Below are positions 1 to 9,699 of a stretch of DNA of 64,000 bases, piece after piece. A program made the position numbers and the translations under genes. The notes below the pieces were generated by a model. The model was not told where the DNA came from, searched no databases, and was given only the letters and a program-made list of their open reading frames with translations. This DNA is from Mesorhizobium sp. LHD-90 (GTDB lineage: Bacteria; Pseudomonadota; Alphaproteobacteria; Rhizobiales; Rhizobiaceae). The stretch spans positions 20,921 to 84,920 of the forward strand of contig NZ_JAVFVV010000025.1 of the NCBI RefSeq assembly GCF_030929505.1. Direction: 5' to 3'. Within the stretch, counting starts at the first letter, position 1. Each line of letters begins with the position of its first letter.

Positions 1-821
1 TCACGCGTGCCGCCCGTGAGGTCGGCCGCACCCAGTCGGCGATCAGCCAGCAGATCAGGCGGCTGGAAGAGACGCTGGGCCGCCCGCTTTTCACCCGCGC
101 CCCCGGAAGCGTCGAACTGACAGAATACGGCAAGTCGCTGCTGGGCTTCGCCCGCGACATCGTCGAGACACATGCCGAGGCGCTTGCCGCCTTCAGCCGC
201 GGATCGTTCCAGGGCCTCGTCGTGCTCGGCATTCCCGACGGCTATGTGAAGCGTGTCCTGCGCGACGTGCTGCTCGAATTCACTGCTCTCTATCCCGAGG
301 CAACCATCAACGTCGTCATCGACGACTCGCCGGGGCTGGCGCGTCGCATCGCCGACGGCTCGGTCGACCTGACCTTTCTGACGGAGGGAAACTGGCCGAC
401 GCGCGGCGAGGTCGCGTTCAACGACCGGCTGGTGATTGCCGGTCCCGCCACGGGCGACCTCCACAAGGCCGCCCCCTTGCCGCTGGCCGTGTGGGACGAG
501 CGCGCCTTCGACCATCGCCTGATGATCGAGGCCCTTGAAGCCATGAAGCGCCGCTACCGCATCGCCTGCATCTGCCGCAGCGTCTATGGCAAGCATGCCG
601 CGATCACCGCCGGGCTGTGCGCCTCGGTGATGGTGGAAAGCAGTCTGATCGAGGGCGAGCGGGCCTACCTGCCGGAAGACGGTTTTCCGGTGCTCGGCAA
701 TGTCAGCGTCCGGCTCGAGCGCTCGCACCTGAAGAAATCTCCGGTGGTCGACCGGCTGGAACGCCATCTGCTCGAGCATTTTTCAAGAAGAGCATTTCCC
801 GGGGAGGCGCGCGCCGCCTGA
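1..821 (+). CDS. LysR-family transcriptional regulator (5' end missing)
   Basis: The reading frame is open from base 3, so the gene begins before the window. The visible start is the second half of a LysR winged helix-turn-helix (GRTQSAISQQIRRLEE, then LGRPLFTR, then LTEYG), followed by the linker helix and a LysR substrate-binding domain (roughly from FQGLVVLGIPDGYVKRVL). The family binds DNA as a tetramer and responds to a small co-inducer; neither target nor ligand can be inferred here. The C-terminal half is short for the family. The gene converges on the LytTR regulator with about 50 bp between stops and no clear terminator. Confidence 0.9.
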   Translation, partial: TRAAREVGRTQSAISQQIRRLEETLGRPLFTRAPGSVELTEYGKSLLGFARDIVETHAEALAAFSRGSFQGLVVLGIPDGYVKRVLRDVLLEFTALYPEATINVVIDDSPGLARRIADGSVDLTFLTEGNWPTRGEVAFNDRLVIAGPATGDLHKAAPLPLAVWDERAFDHRLMIEALEAMKRRYRIACICRSVYGKHAAITAGLCASVMVESSLIEGERAYLPEDGFPVLGNVSVRLERSHLKKSPVVDRLERHLLEHFSRRAFPGEARAA

Positions 822-872
822 CCTGAACCGACCCGGCGTTGGGCGAAATAAACCCGCCCCAGTCAGAACGCC

Positions 873-1634
873 TTACGCCGAAACCATCCCGATCTCGTCG
901 ATGCAGCGTCTTAGCCGCTGCGCCGCGTGTCGGCCGAGCGATATCGGGGCGATGCCTTCGCCGACCGAAAAGCTGCAACGTCCCGACCCCAGCCACTGGA
1001 TATTCTCCAGCCGTGCAAGATTGACGATGAACGAGCGGCTGACGCGGAAGAAGGGCGGCGTCGGCAACTGGGCCTCGAAGTGCCGCAACAGCCGGCACAC
1101 CAGATGATCGCGTTCGCCGGCGACGAAGATGCGGGTGAAATCCTCTTCCGCCTTGAGCAGGGTAATCTTGTTGAGCGCCACGATCGTCGACTGGCCGCCG
1201 ATGCGCAGGTGAAGGCGCTGCTCCGACAGATGCGCCGTGTCCGCGCCGTTCCCCTGCTGCTGCGCCGGCGTGGCCGTCATGATCTGGCGTTGGCGCAGCC
1301 GCTCGACCGTCACCGCCAGGCGGTCCGGGTCCACCGGTTTCAGCAGAAAATCCATCGCGGCGACGTCGAAGGCCTTCAGCGCATAGGAGTCGTGCGCGGT
1401 GACGAAAACCACCGCCGGCGGCGGCGACAACTGGTCGAGCATGTCGAAGCCCAGGCCGTCGGCCAGTTCTATGTCGAGGAACAGCGCGTCGGGGCGCAGC
1501 GCCAGCGCCATTTCGCGCGCCTGCCGCACGCTGCCGGCCTCGCCGACGATCTCGGCGTCGGCATGCGCCTGCATCAGGCGCCGCAGCCCCCGCCGCGCCG
1601 GCGGTTCGTCGTCGACAAGCATCACACGAAGCAT
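873..1634 (-). CDS. LytTR-family response regulator
   Basis: This 253-residue protein has an N-terminal receiver domain (LVDDEPPARRGL; phosphoacceptor Asp54 in LFLDIELADG; Lys in FLLKPVDP) and a C-terminal LytTR DNA-binding domain from about residue 145 (LRIGGQSTIVALNKI, then RVSRSFIVNLARL). LytTR regulators bind short direct repeats and commonly control cell-surface or secreted factors. The start overlaps the end of the upstream kinase gene by 13 nt, so the two are translationally coupled and almost certainly cognate. The neighbouring divergent autotransporter gene is the obvious candidate target, but that is inference. Confidence 0.93.
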   Translation of the reverse strand: MLRVMLVDDEPPARRGLRRLMQAHADAEIVGEAGSVRQAREMALALRPDALFLDIELADGLGFDMLDQLSPPPAVVFVTAHDSYALKAFDVAAMDFLLKPVDPDRLAVTVERLRQRQIMTATPAQQQGNGADTAHLSEQRLHLRIGGQSTIVALNKITLLKAEEDFTRIFVAGERDHLVCRLLRHFEAQLPTPPFFRVSRSFIVNLARLENIQWLGSGRCSFSVGEGIAPISLGRHAAQRLRRCIDEIGMVSA

Positions 1635-2734
1635 GCCGACCCCCGCAGCGCCAGCCGGGCGACCACTCTTTCGCCGTCCTGCGTCAGCGACAATTCATGG
1701 CGCTGCGGATAGTGCAGTTCCAGCCGCCGCCTCGTGTTCGCCAGCCCCACGGCCGGCCCGGCGCCCGCCTGCGCCGACAGGCGGCCGGGATTGGTCACCT
1801 CGATGACGGTCGTGTCGCCGTCGGTCCGGCGGACGGAGACACCGACCAGCAGCGTTTCCGCGGGTGAACGCAGCCCGTGCTTGATGGCGTTCTCGACCAG
1901 GCCCTGGACGACCAGATGCGGCACCGCGACCGACCGCGCCGCCGGGTCGACCTCGATCCTGCACCGCAGGCGGTCCTCAAACCGCAATTCCTGGATGCGG
2001 ACATAGGCGCGCACCGCTTCGATCTCGTCGGCGAGCGGGCAGACCTGCCGGTTTTGCTTGTCGAGCGAATAGCGCAGGTAGGCCGCGATGCGCCGGGTCA
2101 TTTCCAGCGCCGCCTGCGGGCGTTCTTGTATCTCGGCCGAAAGCGTGTTCAGCGCGTTGAACAGGAAGTGCGGGTCGAGCTGCAAGCGCAGATGCTGCAA
2201 TTCGGCGCGCATCGCCGCGGCCTCCGCCTCGCTGCGCTGGGCGCGTTCCGTGCGCGCCGCGATTTCCGCGCGCACCCAGAAATAGGCGAGCGACCAGGCG
2301 AGAAACACCGTCGTGTAATAGATTGCGGGGATGGACGGGTCTTCCGCCATGGCCGGCGCGGGAATCACGACGAGGTTGCTCTTGACCCACCCGGCGAGTT
2401 GCATCTGCAGCAGTCCGCCAACCACCGAATAGGCCAGCACCAGCGGAGCCATGGCCATTGGGCGAAACCCCGAGCGCCTCAGCAAGGTCGCGTGTGCCAG
2501 CGCCGTCAGCGCGAAGCCGACCGGGTCCAGCACAAGCGTCAGCGCTAGGGCCAGACCGACGCTGTCGAACGCCGCCAGACGCGAGGTGAGGCCGAACACG
2601 GCGATGAACAGCCAGGCCACCGTATGGGCCACCCAGAACGAGTCGGCGCCCACCGGCCACGGGAACAGCGACGGCCGCGGTCGCGCCTCCCGGCGGTCGC
2701 CGGAAGGCGCCGCATAGCCGGCCGAACTGTTCAT
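1622..2734 (-). CDS. LytS/YehU-type sensor histidine kinase (His_kinase family)
   Basis: The ATG at 2734 gives a 370-residue protein. An upstream in-frame extension to 3100 runs into the divergent autotransporter gene and is rejected. Four hydrophobic segments (about residues 35-150) form the membrane sensor, a short coiled stretch rich in Arg/Glu/Ala follows, and then the family signature LQLDPHFLFNALN with phosphoacceptor His189. The ATP-binding lobe contains VQGLVENAIKHG and a degenerate G-box. There is no canonical HisKA/DHp domain, as expected for this family. It forms an operon with the LytTR regulator downstream. The signal sensed is unknown. Confidence 0.92.
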   Translation of the reverse strand: MNSSAGYAAPSGDRREARPRPSLFPWPVGADSFWVAHTVAWLFIAVFGLTSRLAAFDSVGLALALTLVLDPVGFALTALAHATLLRRSGFRPMAMAPLVLAYSVVGGLLQMQLAGWVKSNLVVIPAPAMAEDPSIPAIYYTTVFLAWSLAYFWVRAEIAARTERAQRSEAEAAAMRAELQHLRLQLDPHFLFNALNTLSAEIQERPQAALEMTRRIAAYLRYSLDKQNRQVCPLADEIEAVRAYVRIQELRFEDRLRCRIEVDPAARSVAVPHLVVQGLVENAIKHGLRSPAETLLVGVSVRRTDGDTTVIEVTNPGRLSAQAGAGPAVGLANTRRRLELHYPQRHELSLTQDGERVVARLALRGSACFV

Positions 2735-2863
2735 CTGGACCTGTCCCGCGGTCGCCGGTCTCGTCAATACCCTGTCTCGCCCGTTATCGGTTTGTTCACT
2801 AAACAGCTCCGTTTCATCGACCGAATCGGCGGTTTCGTCGAGTATCGCGTGCTTTCCGCGGCG

Positions 2864-2902
2864 GCACACACGTAATAGCATACGCGGCGTTGCCGTGTGT
2901 GC
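2864..2902. promoter_or_regulatory. 9-bp perfect dyad upstream of the autotransporter gene
   Basis: GCACACACG (2864-2872) and CGTGTGTGC (2894-2902) form a perfect inverted repeat about 25 bp before the autotransporter ATG. A -10-like TAATAG lies between the arms. It could be an operator or a 5'-UTR hairpin; which one cannot be decided from sequence. Confidence 0.4.
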
Positions 2903-2927
2903 GGATTCGAGGCGAGGAGAGGCGGAC

Positions 2928-5900
2928 ATGGCTAACGGGATCGGCCCGCTGGGAGCGGGTTCGTTGCGGCGGCTTGCCTCGCGGCTAGGCAGCGGCCAGG
3001 CGAAAAACCCCCACAGCCGGAATGCATTGCACCTCGTGATCGTATCGGCCCTCGGCCTTTGCGGTGCGGCCATGGCCGGCCAGGCGCAGGCAAGCTGCAA
3101 CGGCGCCTCGAACCAGGACCTTTCCGCGGGCGACTACGGATATTCATGGTCCATCTGCAATGGCGCCGCGGGTACCGACAGCAAGGACGAGAAGGATGGC
3201 GCCCGGGGCGACAGCATAACGATCACCACCGAGGGAACCTACGCGACCGATGCCGGCGTTCCCCCTTACGGCTTGCCGTCGGGCGCCGTGGGCGGCGTCA
3301 TCATGACCTACACGCGCGGCGGCGATGGGGTCGACGAGGGCAATGCGGGCGGCGGCGGCGGCATAGGGCTCACCAGCCATAACAGCGTCACCGTCAGCGG
3401 CACGGGAAACTCGGGCTATCTCGGCAGCCTGATCTCCGCCTACTCGTGGGGCGGCAATGGCGATTCCGACAACGACAACAACGATTCGGATGGCGGGGAC
3501 GGCGGCGCGGGCAGCGCGATAAACGTCACCAACTACGGGACCTTGACCATCGACGGGACGGTTACGCCGCTGAGCGGAGGCATGTACGGCATCCTCGCGG
3601 TGAGCGGTGGCGGCACCGGCGGAGAGCAGAACAACAGTACGTCCGGCCTTGGTGATCAGATAGGCGGAGATGGCGGGTCGGCGGGCTCCGTTTTCGTGTC
3701 GAACTCGGGCACGATCAACATCGGCAGTACATCGAGCCGCATGCAGGGCATTGCCTCGGGCGCCGGCATCTATGCCGATTCGGGCGGCGGCGGCGGCGGG
3801 GTCCACAATGGCGGCGCTGGCAACGGCGGTTCGGTGACCGTCCAGCATGATGGCCAGATCAACAATGTCTGGAACAACACCACGCAGGGTGGCGGCGAGA
3901 TTTTTGGAATTCATGCGCGAAGCATAGGCGGCATCGGCACGGGTTCCACGGACAATAGTGATGACGGCGGACGAGGCGGAGATGCTTCGACGGTGACCGT
4001 CACGTCGACCGGCGGTATCCTGCTTGACGTCAGCGGCGATTTTACGGGCGAAGGCGCCGCCATTGCCGCGAGGAGTGTGGGCGAACAGGGCGGAACCGGC
4101 CCTTCCAAAGATGAATCGGGAGGCAATGGCGGATCCGGCAACTCGGCCACGGTCACATTGCAGGGCCCCAACGGTCGCATCACGACCAACGGCGACAATC
4201 TCTACGGCATATTGACCCAGAGTCTGGGTGGCCAGGGCGGCGATGGCGGCGATTCGACGGCATTGGCAGGCCAAGGCGGTGGTGGCGGTTTTGGTGGCAA
4301 TGCCGGCGCAGTGACGGTTACGACCGACGCCGGCACCATCATCACCACGAGCGGTGACTATTCCGCCGGTATCGCCGCGCATTCGGTCGGCGGCGGCGGC
4401 GGCACCGGCAGCGACTTCACCAGCGTGCTGGGCGGCCAGGCCGGCAATGGCGGCAATGGCGGCAATGCCGGGACCGCGACCGTGACCAGCGCCGGCGCCA
4501 TCACGACTTCCGGCGATCATGCCTATGGCGTGCTGGCGCAGTCGATCGCCGGCAGCGGCGGCGCCGGCGGGGTCGAAACCGGCGGCGTGGTCGCTCTCGG
4601 CGGCGATGGCGCCGGCGGCGGCACGGCCGGCGAAGCGATTGTCCGCAACAGCGGCGACATCACCACCGATGGCTACAGCGCCCATGGCATCGTCATCCAG
4701 TCAATCGGCGGCGGCGGCGGCGCGGCGGGATCGGCCAGCGGCCTGATGAGCGTCGGCGGCGACGCAGCGGGTTCCACCAAATCCAATGGCGGCGAGATCA
4801 TGGCCTCCAACACCGGCACCATCCTGACTTCCGGCGACGCGGCGATCGGCCTGGTGGCGCAGTCGGTCGGCGGCGGCGGCGGCAGCGGCGGCGACAGCGA
4901 AGGCATCGCCGGCGTTGGCGGCAAGGGCTCCGCCGGCGGCGACGGCTCGAGCGTGAACATTACCAACCTCGGCGCCATCGAGACTGCCGGAGATTACGCT
5001 TACGGCGTGCTTGCCCAGTCGGTGGGCGGCGGTGGCGGCAATGGCGGCGACGTCCTGACCATCTCGACCATCGCGTCGATCGGCATCGGCGGCAGCGCGG
5101 CCGGCGGCGGCAATGGCGGCAACGTCTGCATCGACAACACCGGCGTCAGTTGCAGCGACAGCGGCGGACCGGCTGGCGCAGCCGCAACGATCGTCACGCA
5201 TGGCGACTATGCCACCGGCCTGGCGGCGCAATCGGTCGGCGGCGGCGGCGGCAATGGCGGCAGCGTCCAGAATTACAGCCTGGCCTCGTTCCTGGCGCTG
5301 CAGGTCGGCGGCAATGGCGGCGGCGGCGGCATTGGCGAGAGTGCAACCATAAGGCAGAACGATCTGCAACTGAGCACCAGCGGCGCCCACGCCATCGGCG
5401 TGCTTGCGCAGTCGATCGGCGGCGGCGGCGGCAATGGCGGCGACGCGTCCTACTTCGACGCCACGATCGGTTTCAACGCGGCGCTGATCGTCGGCGGCGG
5501 TGGTGGCGGCGGCGGCTACAGCAGCGCGGTGATGGTGGATCTCGCCAACGCGACGGTAATCACCGGGGCGCCGGACGGCAGCGACCCCGCGACCTTCGCG
5601 CCGAACGATTCCTTCGGCATCCTGGCGCAGTCGATCGGCGGGGGCGGCGGCAATGGCGGCAGCACCAGCGCCAAGGATTTTGTTCTCGCGGCCCCGACCG
5701 GGACCGGCGTGCCGGTGGCCTTCAACTACCAGGCAGCGGTGGGCGGCAATGGCGGCAATGGCGGCGACGGTTGCCAAACGACCAATTCCAACGATCCGTG
5801 TACGGTGTCCGTGTCGTTGACCGACGGCACGTCCGTCACCACGCTGGGCGACGGCTCCCATGCCGTCGTGGCCCAGGCGATCGGCGGAGGCGGCGGCAAT

Positions 5901-8900
5901 GGCGGCGATTCCTCCGTCCTGTCAACCACGCTCGGCGACAAGGATACGGTCGAACTGACCGCCGGTGTCTCGCTGGGCGGCGGCGTCGGCAATCTGATGC
6001 CGGGCTACGAATTCTCCAGCTCGAACGGAGGCTGGGGCGGCCTGGTCGACGTGACGCTCGGCGATCCAAACGGCACGGCGGTCAGTTCTCCGCCCTCGCT
6101 GGAGGCGCCGCCCTCGGCCATCCGCACCTATGGCGACTACGCCAACGGCGTGGTGGCGCAGTCGATCGGCGGCGGTGGCGGCAATGCCGGCATCGGCAGC
6201 AGCGACGTCTATTCGCAGGGCGGCGTCGTCAGCATCAAGGCGTCGATCGGCCTCGGCGGCGTCGGTGGAGCGGGCGGTTCGTCCGAACTGGTCACCGTCA
6301 CCCAGAACCGCGGCCACGCGATCCAGACCTACGGCTCCGGCTCGCGCGGCATCGTCGCGCAGTCGATCGGCGGCGGCGGCGGCGCATCGCAGGGTGGCAC
6401 GCTTTATCTGGCGGCCGGCGTCGACGGTTATGACGGCCGGCTCACCGTCGGCGTCGGCATGACCGGCGGTTCGGGCGGCGACAGCGGCGGCGTGACCGCG
6501 ACCACCGCCGGAACCATCGCCACCACCGGCGGCGATGCCGACGGCGTGCTCCTTCAGGCGATCGGCGGCGGCGGCGGGCTTGGCGGCTCGCTCGGCGCGG
6601 ACGCCTCGTCCCATGCCATCCTCGACCGCATCGGTCTGTTCGAGGACAACAAGAACCGGCTCGGCGACGGTGGCGCCTATACGCTTACCGTCGATGTCGG
6701 CGGCAAGGGCGGCACTGGCGGTCATGGCGGCGCGATCAACCTCGATCATATCGGCCAGATCGACACCAGCGGCGACTGGGCCGACGGCATCGTGGCGCAG
6801 TCCATCGGCGGCGGCGGCGGTGCCGGGGGCTCGTCCACGGCATCCGGCAGCAAGGTCACCGCCAGCATTGCGGTCAGCGTCGGCGGTAAGGGCGGCACCG
6901 GCGGCAATGGCGGGGAGATCGACGCGAACTTCGACGGCGACGACGACAATCACATCAACACCGCGGGTTATTCGGCCAACGCCGTCGTTCTGCAGTCTAT
7001 CGGCGGCGGCGGCGGTACCGGGGGCGACGGATCCGACAAGTCCAGCGGCACCATTACCGTCGGAGGCTCGGCCGGCGGCACGGGGGGAACGGCCGGCGAC
7101 GGCGGCACGATCAATGTCAAGACGGCGAGCTGGCTCACCGCGCAGACGCTCGGCGACGACTCGATCGGCATTCTCGCCCAGTCGATCGGCGGCGGCGGCG
7201 GCATCGGCGGCGCCGGCAACAGCAGTGGACAGGCGGAAGTCGACAGCTACGACATCGCCGTGGTCGTCGGCGGCCAGGGCGGCGTATCGGGCAACGGCGG
7301 CACCATCGGCCTGAGCACCGGCACCAGCATGAATACCTATGGCGACCGGGCCTATGGCATCCTTGCCCAGTCGATCGGCGGCGGCGGCGGCATCGGCGGC
7401 GCGGGTTCGGCCGACAACCTCGCCAGCGTGGTGCTTGGCGGCCAGGGCGGTGTCTCCGGCAACGGAAGTTCGGTGTCGCTGGACATTGCCGCCGGCAGTT
7501 CCATGAACACGCGGGGCGCCGGCGCCCATGCGATTGTCGCGCAGTCCATCGGCGGCGGCGGTGGCATCGGCGGCGACGCTTCGGGCGGCATTCTCTCGAC
7601 GTCGCCGATCCTGAATGCGCCCGGCGGTAACTCGGGCAATGGTAACTTGGTTGACGTTACGGTCGACGCCAACATCACCACCAGTGGTGCCAACGCCTTC
7701 GGCATATTGGCGCAATCGATCGGCGGCGGCGGCGGCTTCGGCGGCGACCAGTCGGGAGGCTTCGCCGGCAACACGTCGTCAAACGCTGACGGAACGGGCA
7801 GCACGGTGACCGTAAGCCAGACCGGCATGATCAATGCAACCGGCGCGGGCTCGGTCGGAATCTTCGCGCAGAGCCAGGGCACGTTGGACCAGCAAGCGGT
7901 GACCGTGGACGTCAATGGCGCGGTAGCCGGCGGCAGCGGCGACTTCGGTGCCGGCATCTGGATCGCGGCCGGCAAGAACAACGTGCTGACGGTGAACACC
8001 GGGGGCAGCGTCTCGGCAGCCTCTGGCACCGCGATCCGCTTTGACGGCGATGCGTCGACCTCCTACGGCAGCCTGCTGACCGTCAACAACTCAGGCACCA
8101 TCACCGGCGACATTCTGCTGAACAACACCGACAGCAGTTCCGCCGGCACCATCAACAACCAGGGCACGATCAATCCCGCCGCGACCAAGGCTTCCGACGC
8201 CGGGGCATCGGCTGCCGCGACCGCCCCGTCCGGCGGCACGCTGGTCGGCGCCTCGCTCTACGAGGCCAATGTCGTCAACGGTGGCACTCTGGTCGTCGGC
8301 CATGGCGGCAAGACCGACAGCACCGAGATCACCGGCAATTTTGCCCAGTCCGCGGACGGCACGCTGTCGCTCGACCTCGACATGGCGTCGGGCAAGTCGG
8401 ACCGGCTGACGGTGCGCGGCGACGCCGCGCTCGGCGGCACGCTCGACATCAACGCGACAAGCCTGCTGCCCCGCCGTGAACTCGTGTTCCTCAGCATCGA
8501 GGGCGCGGCCACGGGGGCGCTGGAGACTTCAGCCAACCTCGCCTTCGACATCGGCATCTCAAAGTCGGGGCAGGATTACAGCCTCTCCACCTCGGCGGAT
8601 TTCGACCGGGTGGGTTTGGACAGGAGCACTGACGAGATCGCCGACCATCTTCAGGAGATCTGGGATGCCGACGGCAATGACGATTTCGGCAGCCTGTTCG
8701 CAACGCTCTATGATGGCGCCGAGCAAGGAGACGACGCCTACGTCTCCATGCTGGCCGGCCTGCTGCCGGGCGTGAGCCTCGCGCCGGCCGCGCGCTTCCA
8801 GCGGACGATCATCGGCTTCAACGATTCGCTGATGAGCTGCCCGAAAACCTCGGCCGGCGGCCTGATGCTCGGCGAGACAAGCTGCGTCTGGGCCGACATC

Positions 8901-9698
8901 AGCGGCGGCAGCTTCGACCAGAACGGCTCGTCGGGCTACAGCGACGACGCCATCACCTACCGCATGGGCACGCAGGTCGATCTCGCCCCCGGCTGGTTCC
9001 TCGGCCTGTCCGGCGCCTACCAGCACAGCAAGATCGATGGCGACGACGGCCTGGTCAGCGGCTCCGGCGACGCCGGCTTCCTCGGTGCCGCGCTGAAGCG
9101 CGAGGTCGGTCCCTGGCTGTTCGCCGGCGTCATCAGCGGCAGCTACGGCAGCTACGACATGCAGCGGGGTGGCATTCCGGGCGCGGCCGGCGCGGCCGAA
9201 AGCTCGCCCGACGTCTATGGCGGCGCGCTGCGCTTCCGCGTCGCCCGCACCTTTGCGAACACGGACTATTACATAAAACCCTATCTCGACCTCGACGCGG
9301 TCTACACCCGCATGTCGGGTTACACCGAAAGCGGGGCCGGGGTGGCCGGGCTTAGGGTCGAGGGCAGCGACCAGTTCGCCTTCGTCGCCTCGCCGATGAT
9401 CGAGATCGGCGGGTCGGTGGCGCTCGGCGCGGACTACATGCTGCGGCCCTATGCCTATGCCGGCGCCAGCCTCTCGACCGCCGACGAATGGACGGCGGAT
9501 GCTCGCCTCAGCGGCGCGCCCGCGGGCGTCGGCATGTTTGAGGCGTCGCTGCCGATGGACGACGTGCTGTTCAAGGTCGGTGCCGGGCTGCATCTGTCGA
9601 AGGTCGGCGGCATGGACATCGAGCTTCAGTACGCTGGCGCATTCTCAGACGAAACATCGAGCAATTCCGGGATGTTGCGGATCAACGTGCCGTTCTGA
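2928..9698 (+). CDS. Giant glycine-rich autotransporter adhesin (type Va)
   Basis: The ATG at 2928 has a good GAGGAG Shine-Dalgarno; a GTG at 2895 adds 11 residues and is less likely. The product is 2256 residues. It starts with an unusually long signal peptide (about 55 residues: basic region, hydrophobic LVIVSALGLCGAAMAG, cleavage near QAQA). The passenger is Gly/Ser/Asn-rich and carries about 22 copies of a motif of type GILAQSIGGGGGNGG every 50-95 residues, typical of parallel beta-helix passengers. The C-terminal 270 residues (from about SCVWADISGG) are an autotransporter beta-barrel ending in the expected aromatic tail (INVPF). The role is probably surface adhesion or aggregation. It is divergent from the LytS/LytTR pair, which may regulate it. 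The specific ligand is unknown. Confidence 0.93.
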   Translation: MANGIGPLGAGSLRRLASRLGSGQAKNPHSRNALHLVIVSALGLCGAAMAGQAQASCNGASNQDLSAGDYGYSWSICNGAAGTDSKDEKDGARGDSITITTEGTYATDAGVPPYGLPSGAVGGVIMTYTRGGDGVDEGNAGGGGGIGLTSHNSVTVSGTGNSGYLGSLISAYSWGGNGDSDNDNNDSDGGDGGAGSAINVTNYGTLTIDGTVTPLSGGMYGILAVSGGGTGGEQNNSTSGLGDQIGGDGGSAGSVFVSNSGTINIGSTSSRMQGIASGAGIYADSGGGGGGVHNGGAGNGGSVTVQHDGQINNVWNNTTQGGGEIFGIHARSIGGIGTGSTDNSDDGGRGGDASTVTVTSTGGILLDVSGDFTGEGAAIAARSVGEQGGTGPSKDESGGNGGSGNSATVTLQGPNGRITTNGDNLYGILTQSLGGQGGDGGDSTALAGQGGGGGFGGNAGAVTVTTDAGTIITTSGDYSAGIAAHSVGGGGGTGSDFTSVLGGQAGNGGNGGNAGTATVTSAGAITTSGDHAYGVLAQSIAGSGGAGGVETGGVVALGGDGAGGGTAGEAIVRNSGDITTDGYSAHGIVIQSIGGGGGAAGSASGLMSVGGDAAGSTKSNGGEIMASNTGTILTSGDAAIGLVAQSVGGGGGSGGDSEGIAGVGGKGSAGGDGSSVNITNLGAIETAGDYAYGVLAQSVGGGGGNGGDVLTISTIASIGIGGSAAGGGNGGNVCIDNTGVSCSDSGGPAGAAATIVTHGDYATGLAAQSVGGGGGNGGSVQNYSLASFLALQVGGNGGGGGIGESATIRQNDLQLSTSGAHAIGVLAQSIGGGGGNGGDASYFDATIGFNAALIVGGGGGGGGYSSAVMVDLANATVITGAPDGSDPATFAPNDSFGILAQSIGGGGGNGGSTSAKDFVLAAPTGTGVPVAFNYQAAVGGNGGNGGDGCQTTNSNDPCTVSVSLTDGTSVTTLGDGSHAVVAQAIGGGGGNGGDSSVLSTTLGDKDTVELTAGVSLGGGVGNLMPGYEFSSSNGGWGGLVDVTLGDPNGTAVSSPPSLEAPPSAIRTYGDYANGVVAQSIGGGGGNAGIGSSDVYSQGGVVSIKASIGLGGVGGAGGSSELVTVTQNRGHAIQTYGSGSRGIVAQSIGGGGGASQGGTLYLAAGVDGYDGRLTVGVGMTGGSGGDSGGVTATTAGTIATTGGDADGVLLQAIGGGGGLGGSLGADASSHAILDRIGLFEDNKNRLGDGGAYTLTVDVGGKGGTGGHGGAINLDHIGQIDTSGDWADGIVAQSIGGGGGAGGSSTASGSKVTASIAVSVGGKGGTGGNGGEIDANFDGDDDNHINTAGYSANAVVLQSIGGGGGTGGDGSDKSSGTITVGGSAGGTGGTAGDGGTINVKTASWLTAQTLGDDSIGILAQSIGGGGGIGGAGNSSGQAEVDSYDIAVVVGGQGGVSGNGGTIGLSTGTSMNTYGDRAYGILAQSIGGGGGIGGAGSADNLASVVLGGQGGVSGNGSSVSLDIAAGSSMNTRGAGAHAIVAQSIGGGGGIGGDASGGILSTSPILNAPGGNSGNGNLVDVTVDANITTSGANAFGILAQSIGGGGGFGGDQSGGFAGNTSSNADGTGSTVTVSQTGMINATGAGSVGIFAQSQGTLDQQAVTVDVNGAVAGGSGDFGAGIWIAAGKNNVLTVNTGGSVSAASGTAIRFDGDASTSYGSLLTVNNSGTITGDILLNNTDSSSAGTINNQGTINPAATKASDAGASAAATAPSGGTLVGASLYEANVVNGGTLVVGHGGKTDSTEITGNFAQSADGTLSLDLDMASGKSDRLTVRGDAALGGTLDINATSLLPRRELVFLSIEGAATGALETSANLAFDIGISKSGQDYSLSTSADFDRVGLDRSTDEIADHLQEIWDADGNDDFGSLFATLYDGAEQGDDAYVSMLAGLLPGVSLAPAARFQRTIIGFNDSLMSCPKTSAGGLMLGETSCVWADISGGSFDQNGSSGYSDDAITYRMGTQVDLAPGWFLGLSGAYQHSKIDGDDGLVSGSGDAGFLGAALKREVGPWLFAGVISGSYGSYDMQRGGIPGAAGAAESSPDVYGGALRFRVARTFANTDYYIKPYLDLDAVYTRMSGYTESGAGVAGLRVEGSDQFAFVASPMIEIGGSVALGADYMLRPYAYAGASLSTADEWTADARLSGAPAGVGMFEASLPMDDVLFKVGAGLHLSKVGGMDIELQYAGAFSDETSSNSGMLRINVPF
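3908..7880 (+). repeat. About 22 intragenic repeats encoding Q(S/A)(I/V)GGGGG
   Basis: Motif copies start near 3908, 4060, 4205, 4375, 4530, 4690, 4852, 5008, 5218, 5400, 5620, 5865, 6150, 6350, 6545, 6790, 6985, 7170, 7360, 7535, 7705 and 7860, so the period is about 145-285 bp. The first three (RSIGGIG, RSVGEQG, QSLGGQG) and the last (QSQGTLD) are degenerate, while the central copies share a near-identical core (CAGTCGATCGGCGGCGGC). This edge decay suggests unequal recombination or gene conversion in the middle of the array. Confidence 0.85.
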
Positions 9699-9699
9699 T

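Noticed and set aside
2735..3100. N-terminal extension of the LytS-type kinase to 3100
   Set aside because: It overlaps the autotransporter coding sequence and adds no recognisable domain; ATG 2734 begins a normal family N-terminus.
3144..4685. Long antisense open frames within the autotransporter (also 4701-5861 and 5922-7715)
   Set aside because: They are mirror images of the glycine-rich repeats in a high-GC gene, with Ala/Asp/Arg-rich translations and no family signature; the plus-strand gene has signal peptide, repeats and beta-barrel.
3908..7880. CRISPR array
   Set aside because: The repeats are in-frame codons for a glycine-rich protein motif with irregular, related spacers and no cas genes.
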